The position numbers and the translations under genes were made by a program. Shown piece by piece: positions 54,985-63,803 of a DNA stretch of 64,000 nucleotides. The stretch is from Zoogloea sp041917255 (lineage in GTDB: Bacteria > Pseudomonadota > Gammaproteobacteria > Burkholderiales > Rhodocyclaceae). Position 1 is the stretch's first letter. Every line of letters begins with the position of its first letter. The notes under the pieces were generated by a model, which had not been told where the DNA came from, did no database searches, and was given only the letters and a program-made list of their open reading frames with translations. The DNA is taken from the NCBI GenBank assembly GCA_041917255.1, contig JAYRYA010000024.1, forward strand, positions 1-64,000, written 5' to 3'.

Positions 54985-57363
54985 TTATCCCCTGAGCTTG
55001 GCACCGAGGTTTTCCTCGGCATGGCGGGTCAACACAAGCATCGCGGCGTCCACTTCTGCATCCTCCAAAGTCCGCTGAGTTTCTTGCATAACTACGCGGA
55101 AAGCAAGGCTTTTCCGGCCCGGCTCGACGCCTTTGCCCTGATACTGATCGAACAGCTCGACGCGCTGCACGATGGCCGGCGCAACCGCTTCGAGCCCTTC
55201 CAGCAGGCTCGCAGCCGCCGCGCCCTGATCGACGACCAAGGCCAGATCGCGGGTGACCGCCGGGAAGCGCGAAACATCGCGGTAGGCCGGCATCACGGTG
55301 CCCAGCAACGCGTCGAGTTCGATCTCGAAGACCACCGGCGCGGTGCCGAGTTCATAGCGCTGGACCCACACGGGGTGAATCTCGCCGATGAAGCCGATCT
55401 CACGGCCATCCAGCACCACGCGGGCGGAACGGCCCGGATGCAGCGCCGGGTGCGTGGCGCGCTCGAACTTGGCGACGCGCGGCAGCAGCAGCGCTTCGAG
55501 GTCCGCCTTCAGGTCGAAGAAATCGACGTTACGGTTCGCCTCGCCCCACTGTTCGGGCTTGGCAAAACCGGCCGCCAGGGCGGCCAGGCGCACCGGCTGG
55601 TGGAAGCCCTCGACCGGCTGGCCGGCCGGATCGCGGCGGAAGCAGCGACCGATCTCGAACACCCGGACGCGGTTGGTCTGGCGCTTGCGGTTGGTGACCA
55701 CGTTGGCCACCAGGCCGCCGATCAGGCTGGAGCGCATCACGCTCATCTGGCTGGCGATCGGGTTGGCGAGGCGCACCGGATCGGCGTTGCCGGCGAAATC
55801 CTTCTCCCAGGCTTCTTCGACGAAGGCGAAGTTGATGACTTCCTGGTACTCGCGGCCGGCAACCAGACGACGCACCGACATGGTGTCGCGCTTGGCCTCG
55901 GGCCGCGGCAGCATGGTGATCGGGCCGCGCGGGGCGTGGGTCGGGATGTTGTCGTAGCCGTGCAGGCGGGCGATCTCTTCGATCAGGTCTTCCTCGATCT
56001 CCAAGTCGAAGCGGTAGGAAGGCGGGGTGACGATGAAGTCGTCGCCGTCACGCACCACGTCGAGCTCAAGGCGGCGGAACATCTCGGCCACATCGTCGGC
56101 GCCGAGCTGGATGCCCAGCACGCGGCGCACGCGGCTTGCGCGCAGGCGGATCGGGGCGCGCTGGGGCAGCTTATCGGCTGCGACAGCCTCGACCACCGGG
56201 CCAGGCTGGCCGCCGCAGATGTCGAGGATCAGGCGCGTGGCGCGCTCGATGGCCTTGGATGCGAGAGCGAAGTCAACGCCGCGCTCGAAGCGGTAGGACG
56301 CGTCAGACGAGAACCCGTAAGCACGGGCGCAGCCGGCAATGGCGTCGGGCGCAAAGAAGGCGCTCTCCAGGAACAGATCGGTGGTGTCGAGGGTGATGCC
56401 GCTCTCCTCGCCGCCCATCACGCCGGCCATGGCCAGCGCGCGGCTGTCGTCGGCGATCAGCAGGGTGTCGGCAGCAGGCGTGATCGTCTGGCCGTTGAGG
56501 AGCAGCAGCTGCTCGCCAGCCTTGGGTAGGCGGGCGTGGATCGCACCGTTCAGCTTGGCGTCGTCAAAGGCATGCAGCGGCTGACCGATCTCGAGCATCA
56601 CGTAGTTGGTGACGTCCACCAGCGCGCTGATCGAGCGGATGCCGCTCCGCGCAAGGCGCTGCTTCATCCATTCGGGCGTCGGGGCCTTGGCATCGACGCC
56701 GCGGATCACCCGGCCGCAATAACGCGGGCAGGCTTCGGGGGCGTCGAGGACCACGGCGCGGGTCGCGTCGATGGTCGGCGCGACGGCTTCGCAAGCCGGC
56801 AGGCTGAGGGCTGCGCCGGTGAGACCGGCCACTTCGCGGGCGATGCCGGAGAGGCTCAGGCAGTCGGCCCGGTTGGGGGTCAGCTTGATGGTGAACAGCG
56901 TGTCGTTGAGGGCGAGGTATTCGCGCAGGTCGGTGCCGACGGGGGCGTCCTCGGGCAGCACCAGCAGGCCGCTGCTCTCTTCGGAGATGCCCAGCTCCTT
57001 GGCTGAACACAGCATGCCGAAGGATTCGACACCGCGCAGCTTGGCCGCCTTGATGCCGAAACCGGCCAGATCGGCACCCACAAGGGCGCACGGAATCTTG
57101 ATGCCGGCGGCCGCGTTGGGCGCGCCGCAGACGATCTGCAGCAGTTCGCCCTGCCCCGCATCCACCTTGCAGACGCGCAGCTTGTCGGCGTTGGGATGCT
57201 TTTCGGCTTCGACGATCCGGGCGACGACGACCTTGGAGAACACCGCGGCGACGCCGTCCTGTTCTTCCACTTCCAGCCCCGCCATGGTGAGCAAATGGCC
57301 GAGCTGGTCCGAATCCAGCGCCGGACTGACGAAACTGCGCAACCAGAGTTCTGAGAATTGCAT
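54985..57363 (-). CDS. pheT: Phenylalanyl-tRNA synthetase beta subunit
   Basis: 792 residues, normal length. It has an N-terminal tRNA-binding OB domain (VVVARIVEAEKHPNADKLRV), B3/B4 editing domain, B5 domain and the C-terminal ferredoxin-fold anticodon-binding domain (PVFEI to AMLVLTRHAEENLGAKLRG). It pairs with PheS to charge tRNA-Phe. It starts nine bases after the pheS stop. Confidence 0.97.
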   Translation of the reverse strand: MQFSELWLRSFVSPALDSDQLGHLLTMAGLEVEEQDGVAAVFSKVVVARIVEAEKHPNADKLRVCKVDAGQGELLQIVCGAPNAAAGIKIPCALVGADLAGFGIKAAKLRGVESFGMLCSAKELGISEESSGLLVLPEDAPVGTDLREYLALNDTLFTIKLTPNRADCLSLSGIAREVAGLTGAALSLPACEAVAPTIDATRAVVLDAPEACPRYCGRVIRGVDAKAPTPEWMKQRLARSGIRSISALVDVTNYVMLEIGQPLHAFDDAKLNGAIHARLPKAGEQLLLLNGQTITPAADTLLIADDSRALAMAGVMGGEESGITLDTTDLFLESAFFAPDAIAGCARAYGFSSDASYRFERGVDFALASKAIERATRLILDICGGQPGPVVEAVAADKLPQRAPIRLRASRVRRVLGIQLGADDVAEMFRRLELDVVRDGDDFIVTPPSYRFDLEIEEDLIEEIARLHGYDNIPTHAPRGPITMLPRPEAKRDTMSVRRLVAGREYQEVINFAFVEEAWEKDFAGNADPVRLANPIASQMSVMRSSLIGGLVANVVTNRKRQTNRVRVFEIGRCFRRDPAGQPVEGFHQPVRLAALAAGFAKPEQWGEANRNVDFFDLKADLEALLLPRVAKFERATHPALHPGRSARVVLDGREIGFIGEIHPVWVQRYELGTAPVVFEIELDALLGTVMPAYRDVSRFPAVTRDLALVVDQGAAAASLLEGLEAVAPAIVQRVELFDQYQGKGVEPGRKSLAFRVVMQETQRTLEDAEVDAAMLVLTRHAEENLGAKLRG

Positions 57364-57372
57364 GGCTTGGGC

Positions 57373-58404
57373 TTACCTGAATTGACCGAGGAAACGAAGA
57401 TCGCCTTCGAAGAACAGGCGCAGGTCATTGACGCCATAACGCAGCATCGTGAGACGGTCCGGTCCCATGCCAAAGGCAAAGCCGGTGTAGCGCTCGGGGT
57501 CGATACCACCGTAGCGCAACACGTTCGGGTGGACCATGCCGCAGCCGGCGATTTCCAGCCAGCGGCCCTTCATCGCGCCGCTCATGAAGGCGACGTCGAT
57601 CTCGGCGGAGGGCTCGGTGAAGGGGAAGAATGAGGGACGGAAGCGCACCTGCAGGTCATCGCTCTCGAAGAAGCTGCGCAGGAAATCAGCGACCACGCCC
57701 TTCAGATCGGCAAAACTGACGGTCTCGCCGACCCACAGGCCCTCGACCTGGTGGAACATCGGCGAGTGGGTCGCATCGGAGTCGACGCGATAGACGCGGC
57801 CCGGCGCGATCACGCGCAGCTCGGGCATCGTCGGCTTGTCCTTGTGGGCAGCCACGTGGGCCTGCATCGCACGGATCTGCACCGGGCTGGTGTGCGTGCG
57901 CAACAGCACGCCTTCACCGTTTTCCAGGTAAAAGGTGTCGTGCATCGACCGGGCCGGGTGGTTGGCCGGGGTGTTCAGCGCGGTGAAGTTGTAGAAATCG
58001 GTCTCGATCTCGGGGCCTTCGGCCACATCGAATCCGATGGAGCGGAACAACTGTTCGACACGCTCGAGGGTCCGCACGACGGGGTGCAGACCACCCAGCC
58101 CGGCGCCACGGCCCGGCAGGGTCACATCCAGCGCCTCGGCGGCAAGCTGGGCTTCGAGGGCGGCCTGTTGCAGCGCATCCCGGCGCGCATTGAGCAGCGC
58201 TTCGATGGCCGTCTTGGCCTTGTTGATCTCGGCACCGGCAGCCTTGCGGGCTTCCGGATCGAGCTTGCCGAGGCCCTTGAGGAGTTCGGTGAGCGAACCG
58301 CCCTTGCCGAAATAGCGCGCCTTCGCGGCTTCGAGGGAGGCGCTGTCCGCAACCGCGGCGAAAGCGGCGCCGGCCTCTTCGACGAGTTGATCGAGTTGAT
58401 CCAT
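57373..58404 (-). CDS. pheS: Phenylalanyl-tRNA synthetase alpha subunit
   Basis: 343 residues. The N-terminal coiled coil is followed by the class II core with motif 2 around HSPMFHQVEGLWVG, motif 1 region GPEIETDFYNFTALNTPANH, and motif 3 GMGPDRLTMLRYG. It holds the Phe active site. An intrinsic terminator lies 28 bases before its ATG, after rplT, so readthrough may be regulated. Confidence 0.97.
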   Translation of the reverse strand: MDQLDQLVEEAGAAFAAVADSASLEAAKARYFGKGGSLTELLKGLGKLDPEARKAAGAEINKAKTAIEALLNARRDALQQAALEAQLAAEALDVTLPGRGAGLGGLHPVVRTLERVEQLFRSIGFDVAEGPEIETDFYNFTALNTPANHPARSMHDTFYLENGEGVLLRTHTSPVQIRAMQAHVAAHKDKPTMPELRVIAPGRVYRVDSDATHSPMFHQVEGLWVGETVSFADLKGVVADFLRSFFESDDLQVRFRPSFFPFTEPSAEIDVAFMSGAMKGRWLEIAGCGMVHPNVLRYGGIDPERYTGFAFGMGPDRLTMLRYGVNDLRLFFEGDLRFLGQFR

Positions 58405-58431
58405 TTTTCAGTCTTATCCCGGGTTCAGGAC

Positions 58432-58460
58432 AAAAAAAAGGAGGCTAGGCCTCCTTTTTT
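58432..58460. terminator. Terminator or attenuator between rplT and pheS
   Basis: GGAGGC (58440-58445), loop TAG, GCCTCC (58449-58454), with six A/T residues on one side and eight on the other, so it works on both strands. On the minus strand it ends 28 bases before the pheS ATG. Confidence 0.85.
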
Positions 58461-58474
58461 CGTGCTGCGGAAAC

Positions 58475-58834
58475 TTACGCAGCGAGCTTGGCCTTGGCTT
58501 GTTCGGCGAGCGCCGCAAAAGCGGGCTTGTCAAACACGGCCAGATCGGCCAGAACCTTGCGGTCCACTTCGATGGAAGCCTTCTTCAGGCCGTTCATGAA
58601 GCGGCTGTAGGTCAGACCGACTTCACGCGCAGCGGCGTTGATACGGGCGATCCACAGGGCACGGAACTGACGCTTGCGCTGACGACGGTCACGGTAGGCA
58701 TATTGCCCAGCCTTCATTACCGCCTGCTTGGCGATCCGGTATACGTTCTTGCGACGGCCGCGGTAACCCTTGGCTTGGTCGAGGACTTTCTTGTGACGGG
58801 CACGTGCGGTTACACCGCGCTTAACTCGGGGCAT
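58475..58834 (-). CDS. rplT: 50S ribosomal protein L20
   Basis: 119 residues beginning MPRVKRGVTARARHKKVLDQ, the standard L20 basic extension, followed by RQLWIARINAA-type RALWIARINAAAREVGLTYS. L20 is needed for early 50S assembly and represses rpmI-rplT translation in E. coli. It follows rpmI by 14 bases. Confidence 0.98.
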   Translation of the reverse strand: MPRVKRGVTARARHKKVLDQAKGYRGRRKNVYRIAKQAVMKAGQYAYRDRRQRKRQFRALWIARINAAAREVGLTYSRFMNGLKKASIEVDRKVLADLAVFDKPAFAALAEQAKAKLAA

Positions 58835-58848
58835 TGCGTTCTCCTAGA

Positions 58849-59046
58849 TCAGGCGTAGGGCATCATGGCGCGGATGGACTTTTCGTCCGCAGCGTGAACG
58901 GCAGTCATGCCGCGCAGCTGGCGCTTGCTCTTGGTCGTCTTCTTGGTCAGGATGTGGCGCTTGAACGCCTGCGAACGCTTGATGCTACCGCTAGAGCGGA
59001 TCTTGAACCGTTTGGCGGCCCCGCTCTTGGTCTTCATCTTGGGCAT
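58849..59046 (-). CDS. rpmI: 50S ribosomal protein L35
   Basis: 65 residues, MPKMKTKSGAAKRFKIRSSG at the start and the usual KSKRQLRGMTAVHAADEKSI end. It lies between infC and rplT in the conserved order, with a 149-bp leader that holds a hairpin at 59127-59148. Confidence 0.97.
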   Translation of the reverse strand: MPKMKTKSGAAKRFKIRSSGSIKRSQAFKRHILTKKTTKSKRQLRGMTAVHAADEKSIRAMMPYA

Positions 59047-59126
59047 GAAGTACTCCAGCTTATGTCATGGCCCCGGGTGGTTTTCGACTTCCGAAAACGC
59101 TTCAACAACCCGTCACCACTTGTTTC

Positions 59127-59148
59127 CGGCGGACTATCCTGTCCGCCG
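59127..59148 (-). promoter_or_regulatory. Hairpin in the infC-rpmI spacer
   Basis: Eight-bp stem CGGCGGAC/GTCCGCCG with a six-base loop in the 149-bp infC-rpmI spacer. There is no T tract, so it is not a terminator. It may be part of an L20 autoregulatory leader, as this spacer carries that function in E. coli; this is inference. Confidence 0.4.
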
Positions 59149-59195
59149 TATTCCGGCCCCCGACTGACGCCAGGACACCGGGAATCCCTTGAAGC

Positions 59196-59717
59196 TCAGT
59201 GCTTCTTCTTCGGCGCGATGACCATGATCATCTGGCGCCCTTCCATTTTCGGCATCTGCTCGACCTGGCCGATCTCGTCGAGATCTGCCTTGACGCGCTC
59301 AAGCTGACGCATGCCGAACTCCTGGTGAGCCATTTCACGGCCACGGAAACGGAGGGTCACCTTAGCCTTGTCGCCTTCGTTCAGGAACTTGATGAGGTTA
59401 CGCAGCTTGATCTGGTAGTCGTTCTCGTCCGTACCCGGACGCAGCTTGACTTCCTTGACCTGAATCTGCTTTTGCTTCTGCTTGGCTTCGTGGGCGCGCT
59501 TGGCTTCTTCGTACTTGTACTTGCCGAAGTCCATCAGGCGGCACACGGGCGGCTTGGCCATCGGCGCGATCTCGACGAGATCCACGCCGGCTTCCTCCGC
59601 CGCTTCCAGGGCAGCACGCAAAGAGACGATGCCGATCTGCTCACCGTCCTCACCCGTCAAACGCACCTCCGGCGCACTGATTTCGCCGTTGACGCGCAGC
59701 TTTTTTTCCTGAGCGAT
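59196..59717 (-). CDS. infC: Translation initiation factor IF-3, AUC start codon
   Basis: 173 residues when started at ATC (59715-59717), giving an AQEKKLRVNGEISAPEVRLT beginning that matches the family; GGAG lies nine bases upstream. The first ATG-type codon in frame would be at residue 18 and would remove conserved sequence. IF-3 rejects non-AUG starts, and its own rare start makes the gene self-limiting. Conserved segments: DLVEIAPMAKPPVCRLMDFG and KVTLRFRGREMAHQ. It is 27 bases after thrS. Confidence 0.95.
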   Translation of the reverse strand: MAQEKKLRVNGEISAPEVRLTGEDGEQIGIVSLRAALEAAEEAGVDLVEIAPMAKPPVCRLMDFGKYKYEEAKRAHEAKQKQKQIQVKEVKLRPGTDENDYQIKLRNLIKFLNEGDKAKVTLRFRGREMAHQEFGMRQLERVKADLDEIGQVEQMPKMEGRQMIMVIAPKKKH

Positions 59718-59744
59718 GGTTTAATTCTCCAAAAAAACAAAAAG

Positions 59745-61661
59745 TTAGGCCGTGCCAGCGAACGTAGAAATTTCACGCTGCCAACGCTCGACAACCGTAT
59801 CGAGGGACAATTGACCGAGGTCTTGATTACCCCGGGCGCGCACGGCCACCACTTCAGCCGCTTTCTCCTTGTCACCGACGACAAGCAGATAAGGCAGCTT
59901 TCGTACGCTATGTTCGCGTATTTTATAAGTAATTTTCTCGTTGCGCAAATCGGCCTCGACGCGGAAGCCCTTTGCACGCAGCGTTTTCACCACATCCGTG
60001 ACGTAATCGGCCTGCGACTCGGAGATGTTGAGCACCACCGCCTGCACCGGCGACAGCCACATGGGCAGCGCACCCGCGTGGTTTTCGATCAGGATGCCGA
60101 TGAACCGCTCCAGCGAACCGAGAATCGCCCGATGCAGCATGACCGGACGGCGGCGGCTGTTGTCTTCGGCCACGTACTCGGCATCGAGGCGCTCCGGCAA
60201 CACGAAGTCAAGCTGCATGGTGCCGCACTGCCAGGAACGGCCAAGGGCATCCTTGACGTGGTATTCGATCTTCGGGCCGTAAAAGGCACCCTCACCGGGG
60301 AGTTCCTCCCACTGATGACCAGAGGCGGCCAGCGCTTCACGCAGGCCGGATTCAGCCTTATCCCAGATCTCGTCACTACCGGCGCGCTTTTCAGGGCGCA
60401 GGGACAGCTTGACCGCCACATCAGTGAAGCCGAAATCGCGATACACGCGAGAGAGCAGTTCGTTGAAAGCGGTGACCTCGGACACGATCTGATCTTCGGT
60501 ACAGAAGATATGGGCATCGTCCTGCACAAAGCCACGCACACGCATGAGGCCGTGCAGCGCGCCGGACGGCTCGTTGCGATGACAGGAACCGAATTCGGCG
60601 AGACGCAGCGGCAGATCGCGGTAGGAATGCAGGCCGTGATTGTAGATCTGGACATGGCCCGGGCAGTTCATCGGCTTGATCGCGTAGTCGCGCTTTTCCG
60701 ATTCGGTGGTGAACATGTTGTCCCGGTAGTTGTCCCAGTGGCCGGACTTCTCCCACAAGCTACGGTCCATAACCAGCGGCGTCTTGACCTCCTGGTAGCC
60801 GGCCTCATTGAGCACCCGGCGCATGTACTGCTCGATCTGCTGCCAGAGGGTCCAGCCGTGGGGATGCCAGAACACCATGCCCGGCGCCTCGTCCTGAAGG
60901 TGGAACAGGTCGAGTTGCTTGCCGAGGCGACGGTGATCGCGCTTCTCGGCTTCTTCCAGCATGTGCAGGTAGGCTTCCTGGTCTTCCTTCTTCGCCCAGG
61001 CGGTGCCGTAGATGCGCTGCAGCATCTCGTTCTTCGAGTCACCACGCCAGTAGGCGCCTGCGACCTTCATCAGCTTGAAGACCTTGAGCTTGCCGGTGGA
61101 CGGCACGTGAGGTCCACGGCACAAGTCGGTGAAATCACCTTCGCGGTACAGCGAGACATCCTGGTCCGCGGGGATCGAGGCAATGATCTCGGCCTTGTAG
61201 TGCTCGCCAATGGACTTGAAGTAGGCAACCGCCTCGTCGCGCGGCAGCACACTGCGCTCGACGGGAATGTCGCGCTTGGCAAGTTCCTGCATGCGCACCT
61301 CGATCTTCTCGAGATCTTCGGGCGTGAACGGGCGCTTGTACGAGAAGTCGTAGTAGAAGCCGTTTTCGATCACCGGGCCGATGGTTACCTGAGCGTCCGG
61401 AAACAGCTCCTTCACCGCGTAGGCCAGCAGGTGAGCAGTGGAATGGCGGATGATCTCGAGGCCGTCCGCGTCCTTGTCGGTGACGATCGCGAGGGCGCTG
61501 TCGTTCTCGATAAGGCAGGAGGTATCGACGAGCCGGCCATCGATTTTGCCGGCCAGCGCGGCGCGAGCGAGGCCAGTGCCGATGGAGGCAGCAACCTGGG
61601 CAATCGTCACGGGTTGCTCGAAACTGCGTACAGAACCGTCGGGCAAGGTGATGTTGGGCAT
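59745..61661 (-). CDS. thrS: Threonyl-tRNA synthetase
   Basis: 638 residues: TGS domain (1-62), editing domain with the HSTAHLLAYAV (HxxxH) motif and the CRGPHVPSTG cysteine-histidine site, class II catalytic core (zinc ligands in MNCPGHVQIY and following His residues) and C-terminal anticodon-binding domain. It charges tRNA-Thr. In E. coli it represses its own translation. A terminator-like hairpin lies 28 bases upstream of the ATG. Confidence 0.98.
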   Translation of the reverse strand: MPNITLPDGSVRSFEQPVTIAQVAASIGTGLARAALAGKIDGRLVDTSCLIENDSALAIVTDKDADGLEIIRHSTAHLLAYAVKELFPDAQVTIGPVIENGFYYDFSYKRPFTPEDLEKIEVRMQELAKRDIPVERSVLPRDEAVAYFKSIGEHYKAEIIASIPADQDVSLYREGDFTDLCRGPHVPSTGKLKVFKLMKVAGAYWRGDSKNEMLQRIYGTAWAKKEDQEAYLHMLEEAEKRDHRRLGKQLDLFHLQDEAPGMVFWHPHGWTLWQQIEQYMRRVLNEAGYQEVKTPLVMDRSLWEKSGHWDNYRDNMFTTESEKRDYAIKPMNCPGHVQIYNHGLHSYRDLPLRLAEFGSCHRNEPSGALHGLMRVRGFVQDDAHIFCTEDQIVSEVTAFNELLSRVYRDFGFTDVAVKLSLRPEKRAGSDEIWDKAESGLREALAASGHQWEELPGEGAFYGPKIEYHVKDALGRSWQCGTMQLDFVLPERLDAEYVAEDNSRRRPVMLHRAILGSLERFIGILIENHAGALPMWLSPVQAVVLNISESQADYVTDVVKTLRAKGFRVEADLRNEKITYKIREHSVRKLPYLLVVGDKEKAAEVVAVRARGNQDLGQLSLDTVVERWQREISTFAGTA

Positions 61662-61689
61662 GATGGCTCGCTCCGGGAAAATTCAGGGC

Positions 61690-61717
61690 AAAAAAAAAGT
61701 GCGGACGAGCCGCACTT
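61690..61717 (-). terminator. Terminator or attenuator upstream of thrS
   Basis: On the minus strand AAGTGCGG/CCGCACTT with loop CTCGT (61697-61717) is followed by nine T (61698-61690). It comes after tRNA-Val and a possible leader peptide, and ends 28 bases before thrS. Confidence 0.85.
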
Positions 61718-61759
61718 TTTCTTTTTCTGGAAAACGCCTTACAGCAGACTCGATGTAAC

Positions 61760-61789
61760 TTAGCCTAGCTTGCTGCAAGTTCGAGACAT
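61760..61789 (-). CDS. Possible leader peptide MSRTCSKLG
   Basis: A nine-codon ORF with AAGGA six bases upstream of ATG lies between tRNA-Val and the thrS-proximal terminator. It contains one threonine codon only. It could be a leader of an attenuator, or chance. Confidence 0.25.
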   Translation of the reverse strand: MSRTCSKLG

Positions 61790-61810
61790 TCGTTTTCCTT
61801 CTTAGGTGTT

Positions 61811-61887
61811 TGGTAGGCGCGATTGGACTCGAACCAACGACCCCCACCATGTCAAGGTGGTGCTCTAACCAGCTGAGCTACGCGCCT
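61811..61887 (-). tRNA. tRNA-Val (GAC)
   Basis: 77 bases including an encoded CCA. The acceptor stem AGGCGCG/CGCGCCT, the D arm TAGCTCAGCTGGTTAGAGCA, the anticodon loop CTTGACA with anticodon GAC, and TTCGAGTC of the T arm all fit. It lies 150 bp upstream of thrS. Confidence 0.96.
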
Positions 61888-61944
61888 AAGAAGCCCGCAT
61901 TATAGACGAACAAAGAAAGCTGTCAAGCTTTTCTTGAAACCAGC

Positions 61945-62733
61945 TCAAGCTGTCCAGGCAGCCAGGAACCGCTCCCAGTGCGTCCCCGCCAGCCGGCCGA
62001 GGGATTCACGAACGAAGTCGATCTCTGCGTCGTAATGCGCCTTGTCGAAAACCCCGCGCATCAGCTGGAAGCGCAGGAAGACGAGATAGGTGTTCACCAC
62101 GTCGGTCTCGCAGTAGTCGCGGATCTCGGCGATCTTGCCTTCACGATAGCCCTGCCAGACTGCCGAACCATCCATGCCCAGCTTTCCGGGAAAGCCCATC
62201 AGCTTGGCGAGATCGTCCAGCGGGGCGTTGGCGCGGGGCTGGTAGAGTGCCAGCAGATCCATCAGATCGAGATGCCGGGTGTGATAGCGGCCGATGTAGT
62301 TGTTCCACTTGAAATCGCGGGAGTCGTGGTAATCGCCATCCCCCAGATCCCAGTAGCGCGGCGCCGTGACGCCGTGGAGCATGCCGCGGTAGTGGAGCAC
62401 CGGCAGATCGAAGCCGCCGCCGTTCCAGGAGACGATCTGGGGGGTGAACTTCTCGACGCCATCGAAGAAGCGCTGAATGAGTTCGCCCTCAGTGCATTCG
62501 GGCTCGGACAGCGAGAACACCCGGAAGTAGCTCATGTCCCGCAGCGCACATGAAATCGTGACCACCCGCTGCAGGTGATGGGGCAGGAAATCCGTACCGT
62601 TGCTGGCTCGACGCTGCTGGAAGGCGAATTCCGCCACCTCGTCGGCGCTCAGATCGGCCGGCAGACCATGGAGAAGGCGGATGCCCTCCACATCGGGGAT
62701 CGTCTCGATATCAAAAACAAGCGTGCTGGCCAT
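61945..62733 (-). CDS. Predicted PolB-like 3'-5' exonuclease
   Basis: 262 residues with DEDDy-type motifs: VFDIETIPD (motif I), VSWNGGGFDLPVL (motif II) and YCETDVVNTYLVF (motif III). The family is a stand-alone relative of the DNA polymerase B proofreading domain; its role in bacteria is unclear. Catalytic acidic residues look intact. It follows cysM in the same direction by eight bases and is likely co-transcribed. Confidence 0.9.
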   Translation of the reverse strand: MASTLVFDIETIPDVEGIRLLHGLPADLSADEVAEFAFQQRRASNGTDFLPHHLQRVVTISCALRDMSYFRVFSLSEPECTEGELIQRFFDGVEKFTPQIVSWNGGGFDLPVLHYRGMLHGVTAPRYWDLGDGDYHDSRDFKWNNYIGRYHTRHLDLMDLLALYQPRANAPLDDLAKLMGFPGKLGMDGSAVWQGYREGKIAEIRDYCETDVVNTYLVFLRFQLMRGVFDKAHYDAEIDFVRESLGRLAGTHWERFLAAWTA

Positions 62734-62741
62734 ACCGATCG

Positions 62742-63632
62742 TCAGGCGGGAAAGACACCGGTGGAAAGGTAGCGGTCGCCACGGTCGCAGACGATGGAGA
62801 CGATCACCGCATTCTCGAGCTGTTCTGCCAGGCGCAGCGCCACAGCCAGCGCACCTCCCGACGAAATCCCCGCAAAGATGCCCTCCTCCCGCGCCAGCCG
62901 GCGGGTCATTTCCTCGGCATCGGCCTGGGAGACGTATTCAAGCTGATCGACCCGCGCCTTGTCGTAGATCCGCGGCAGATAGGCTTCCGGCCACTTGCGG
63001 ATACCGGGAATCTGGGCACCGTCGGCTGGCTGGCAGCCGACAACACGAACCGCCGGGTTCTGCGACTTGAGGTAGGTGGACACGCCCATGATCGTACCGG
63101 TGGTGCCCATGCTGCTCACGAAGTGGGTGATCGTGCCACCGGTCTGCGCCCAGATCTCCGGGCCCGTGCCATCGATATGGGCCTGGGGGTTGTCCGGGTT
63201 GGCGAACTGGTCGAGGATCACGCCGCGGCCTTCGTCACGCATGCGCTCGGCGACGTCGCGGGCGAGCTCCATGCCACCCTCCTTCGGGGTGAGCACCAGC
63301 TCGGCCCCAAAGGCGCGCATGGTCTGACGGCGCTCGATGCTCTGGTTCTCGGGCATCACGAGGATCATGCCGTAGCCGCGGATCGCCGCCGCCATCGCCA
63401 GCGCGATGCCAGTATTGCCGCTGGTGGCCTCGATCAGCGTCTGTCCGGGCTGGATCGCGCCCCGCGCTTCGGCTCGCAGGATCATCGACAACGCCGGCCT
63501 ATCCTTCACCGAGCCTGCCGGGTTGTTGCCCTCAAGCTTGGCCAGGATGGCGTTGTTGCGGCCCGCGGTGATGCGCTTGAGCCGGACCAGCGGAGTCTGG
63601 CCCACGTAGTCTTCGAGAGTCTTGAATTCCAT
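62742..63632 (-). CDS. cysM: Cysteine synthase B
   Basis: 296 residues from ATG 63632. The PLP lysine is in NNPAGSVKDRPALSMI, the phosphate-binding loop in EATSGNTGIALAMA, and the SSMGTTGTIMGVSTYL segment is typical of CysM. It makes cysteine from O-acetylserine and sulfide or thiosulfate. The frame extends upstream without a better start. Confidence 0.95.
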   Translation of the reverse strand: MEFKTLEDYVGQTPLVRLKRITAGRNNAILAKLEGNNPAGSVKDRPALSMILRAEARGAIQPGQTLIEATSGNTGIALAMAAAIRGYGMILVMPENQSIERRQTMRAFGAELVLTPKEGGMELARDVAERMRDEGRGVILDQFANPDNPQAHIDGTGPEIWAQTGGTITHFVSSMGTTGTIMGVSTYLKSQNPAVRVVGCQPADGAQIPGIRKWPEAYLPRIYDKARVDQLEYVSQADAEEMTRRLAREEGIFAGISSGGALAVALRLAEQLENAVIVSIVCDRGDRYLSTGVFPA

Positions 63633-63746
63633 GGTTCGATTCTGTCCGATGTCGGGTGAAACGATGAAAGCGAATGCGGCCTGCCAGCCATCAAGCAAGT
63701 GACGCGCCATGGCCCGCCATGCCCATTTCGCCCGCTGAGGCAAGCG

Positions 63747-63771
63747 AAAAGGGGCTTCCAGCGGAAGCCCC
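63747..63771 (-). terminator. Terminator after the UDP-glucose dehydrogenase gene
   Basis: Nine-bp stem GGGGCTTCC/GGAAGCCCC with a three-base loop, followed on the minus strand by TTTTC. It separates ugd from cysM. Confidence 0.85.
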
Positions 63772-63803
63772 CCGGGACGCTTTGTCGGCTTTGCACCAGC
63801 CTA

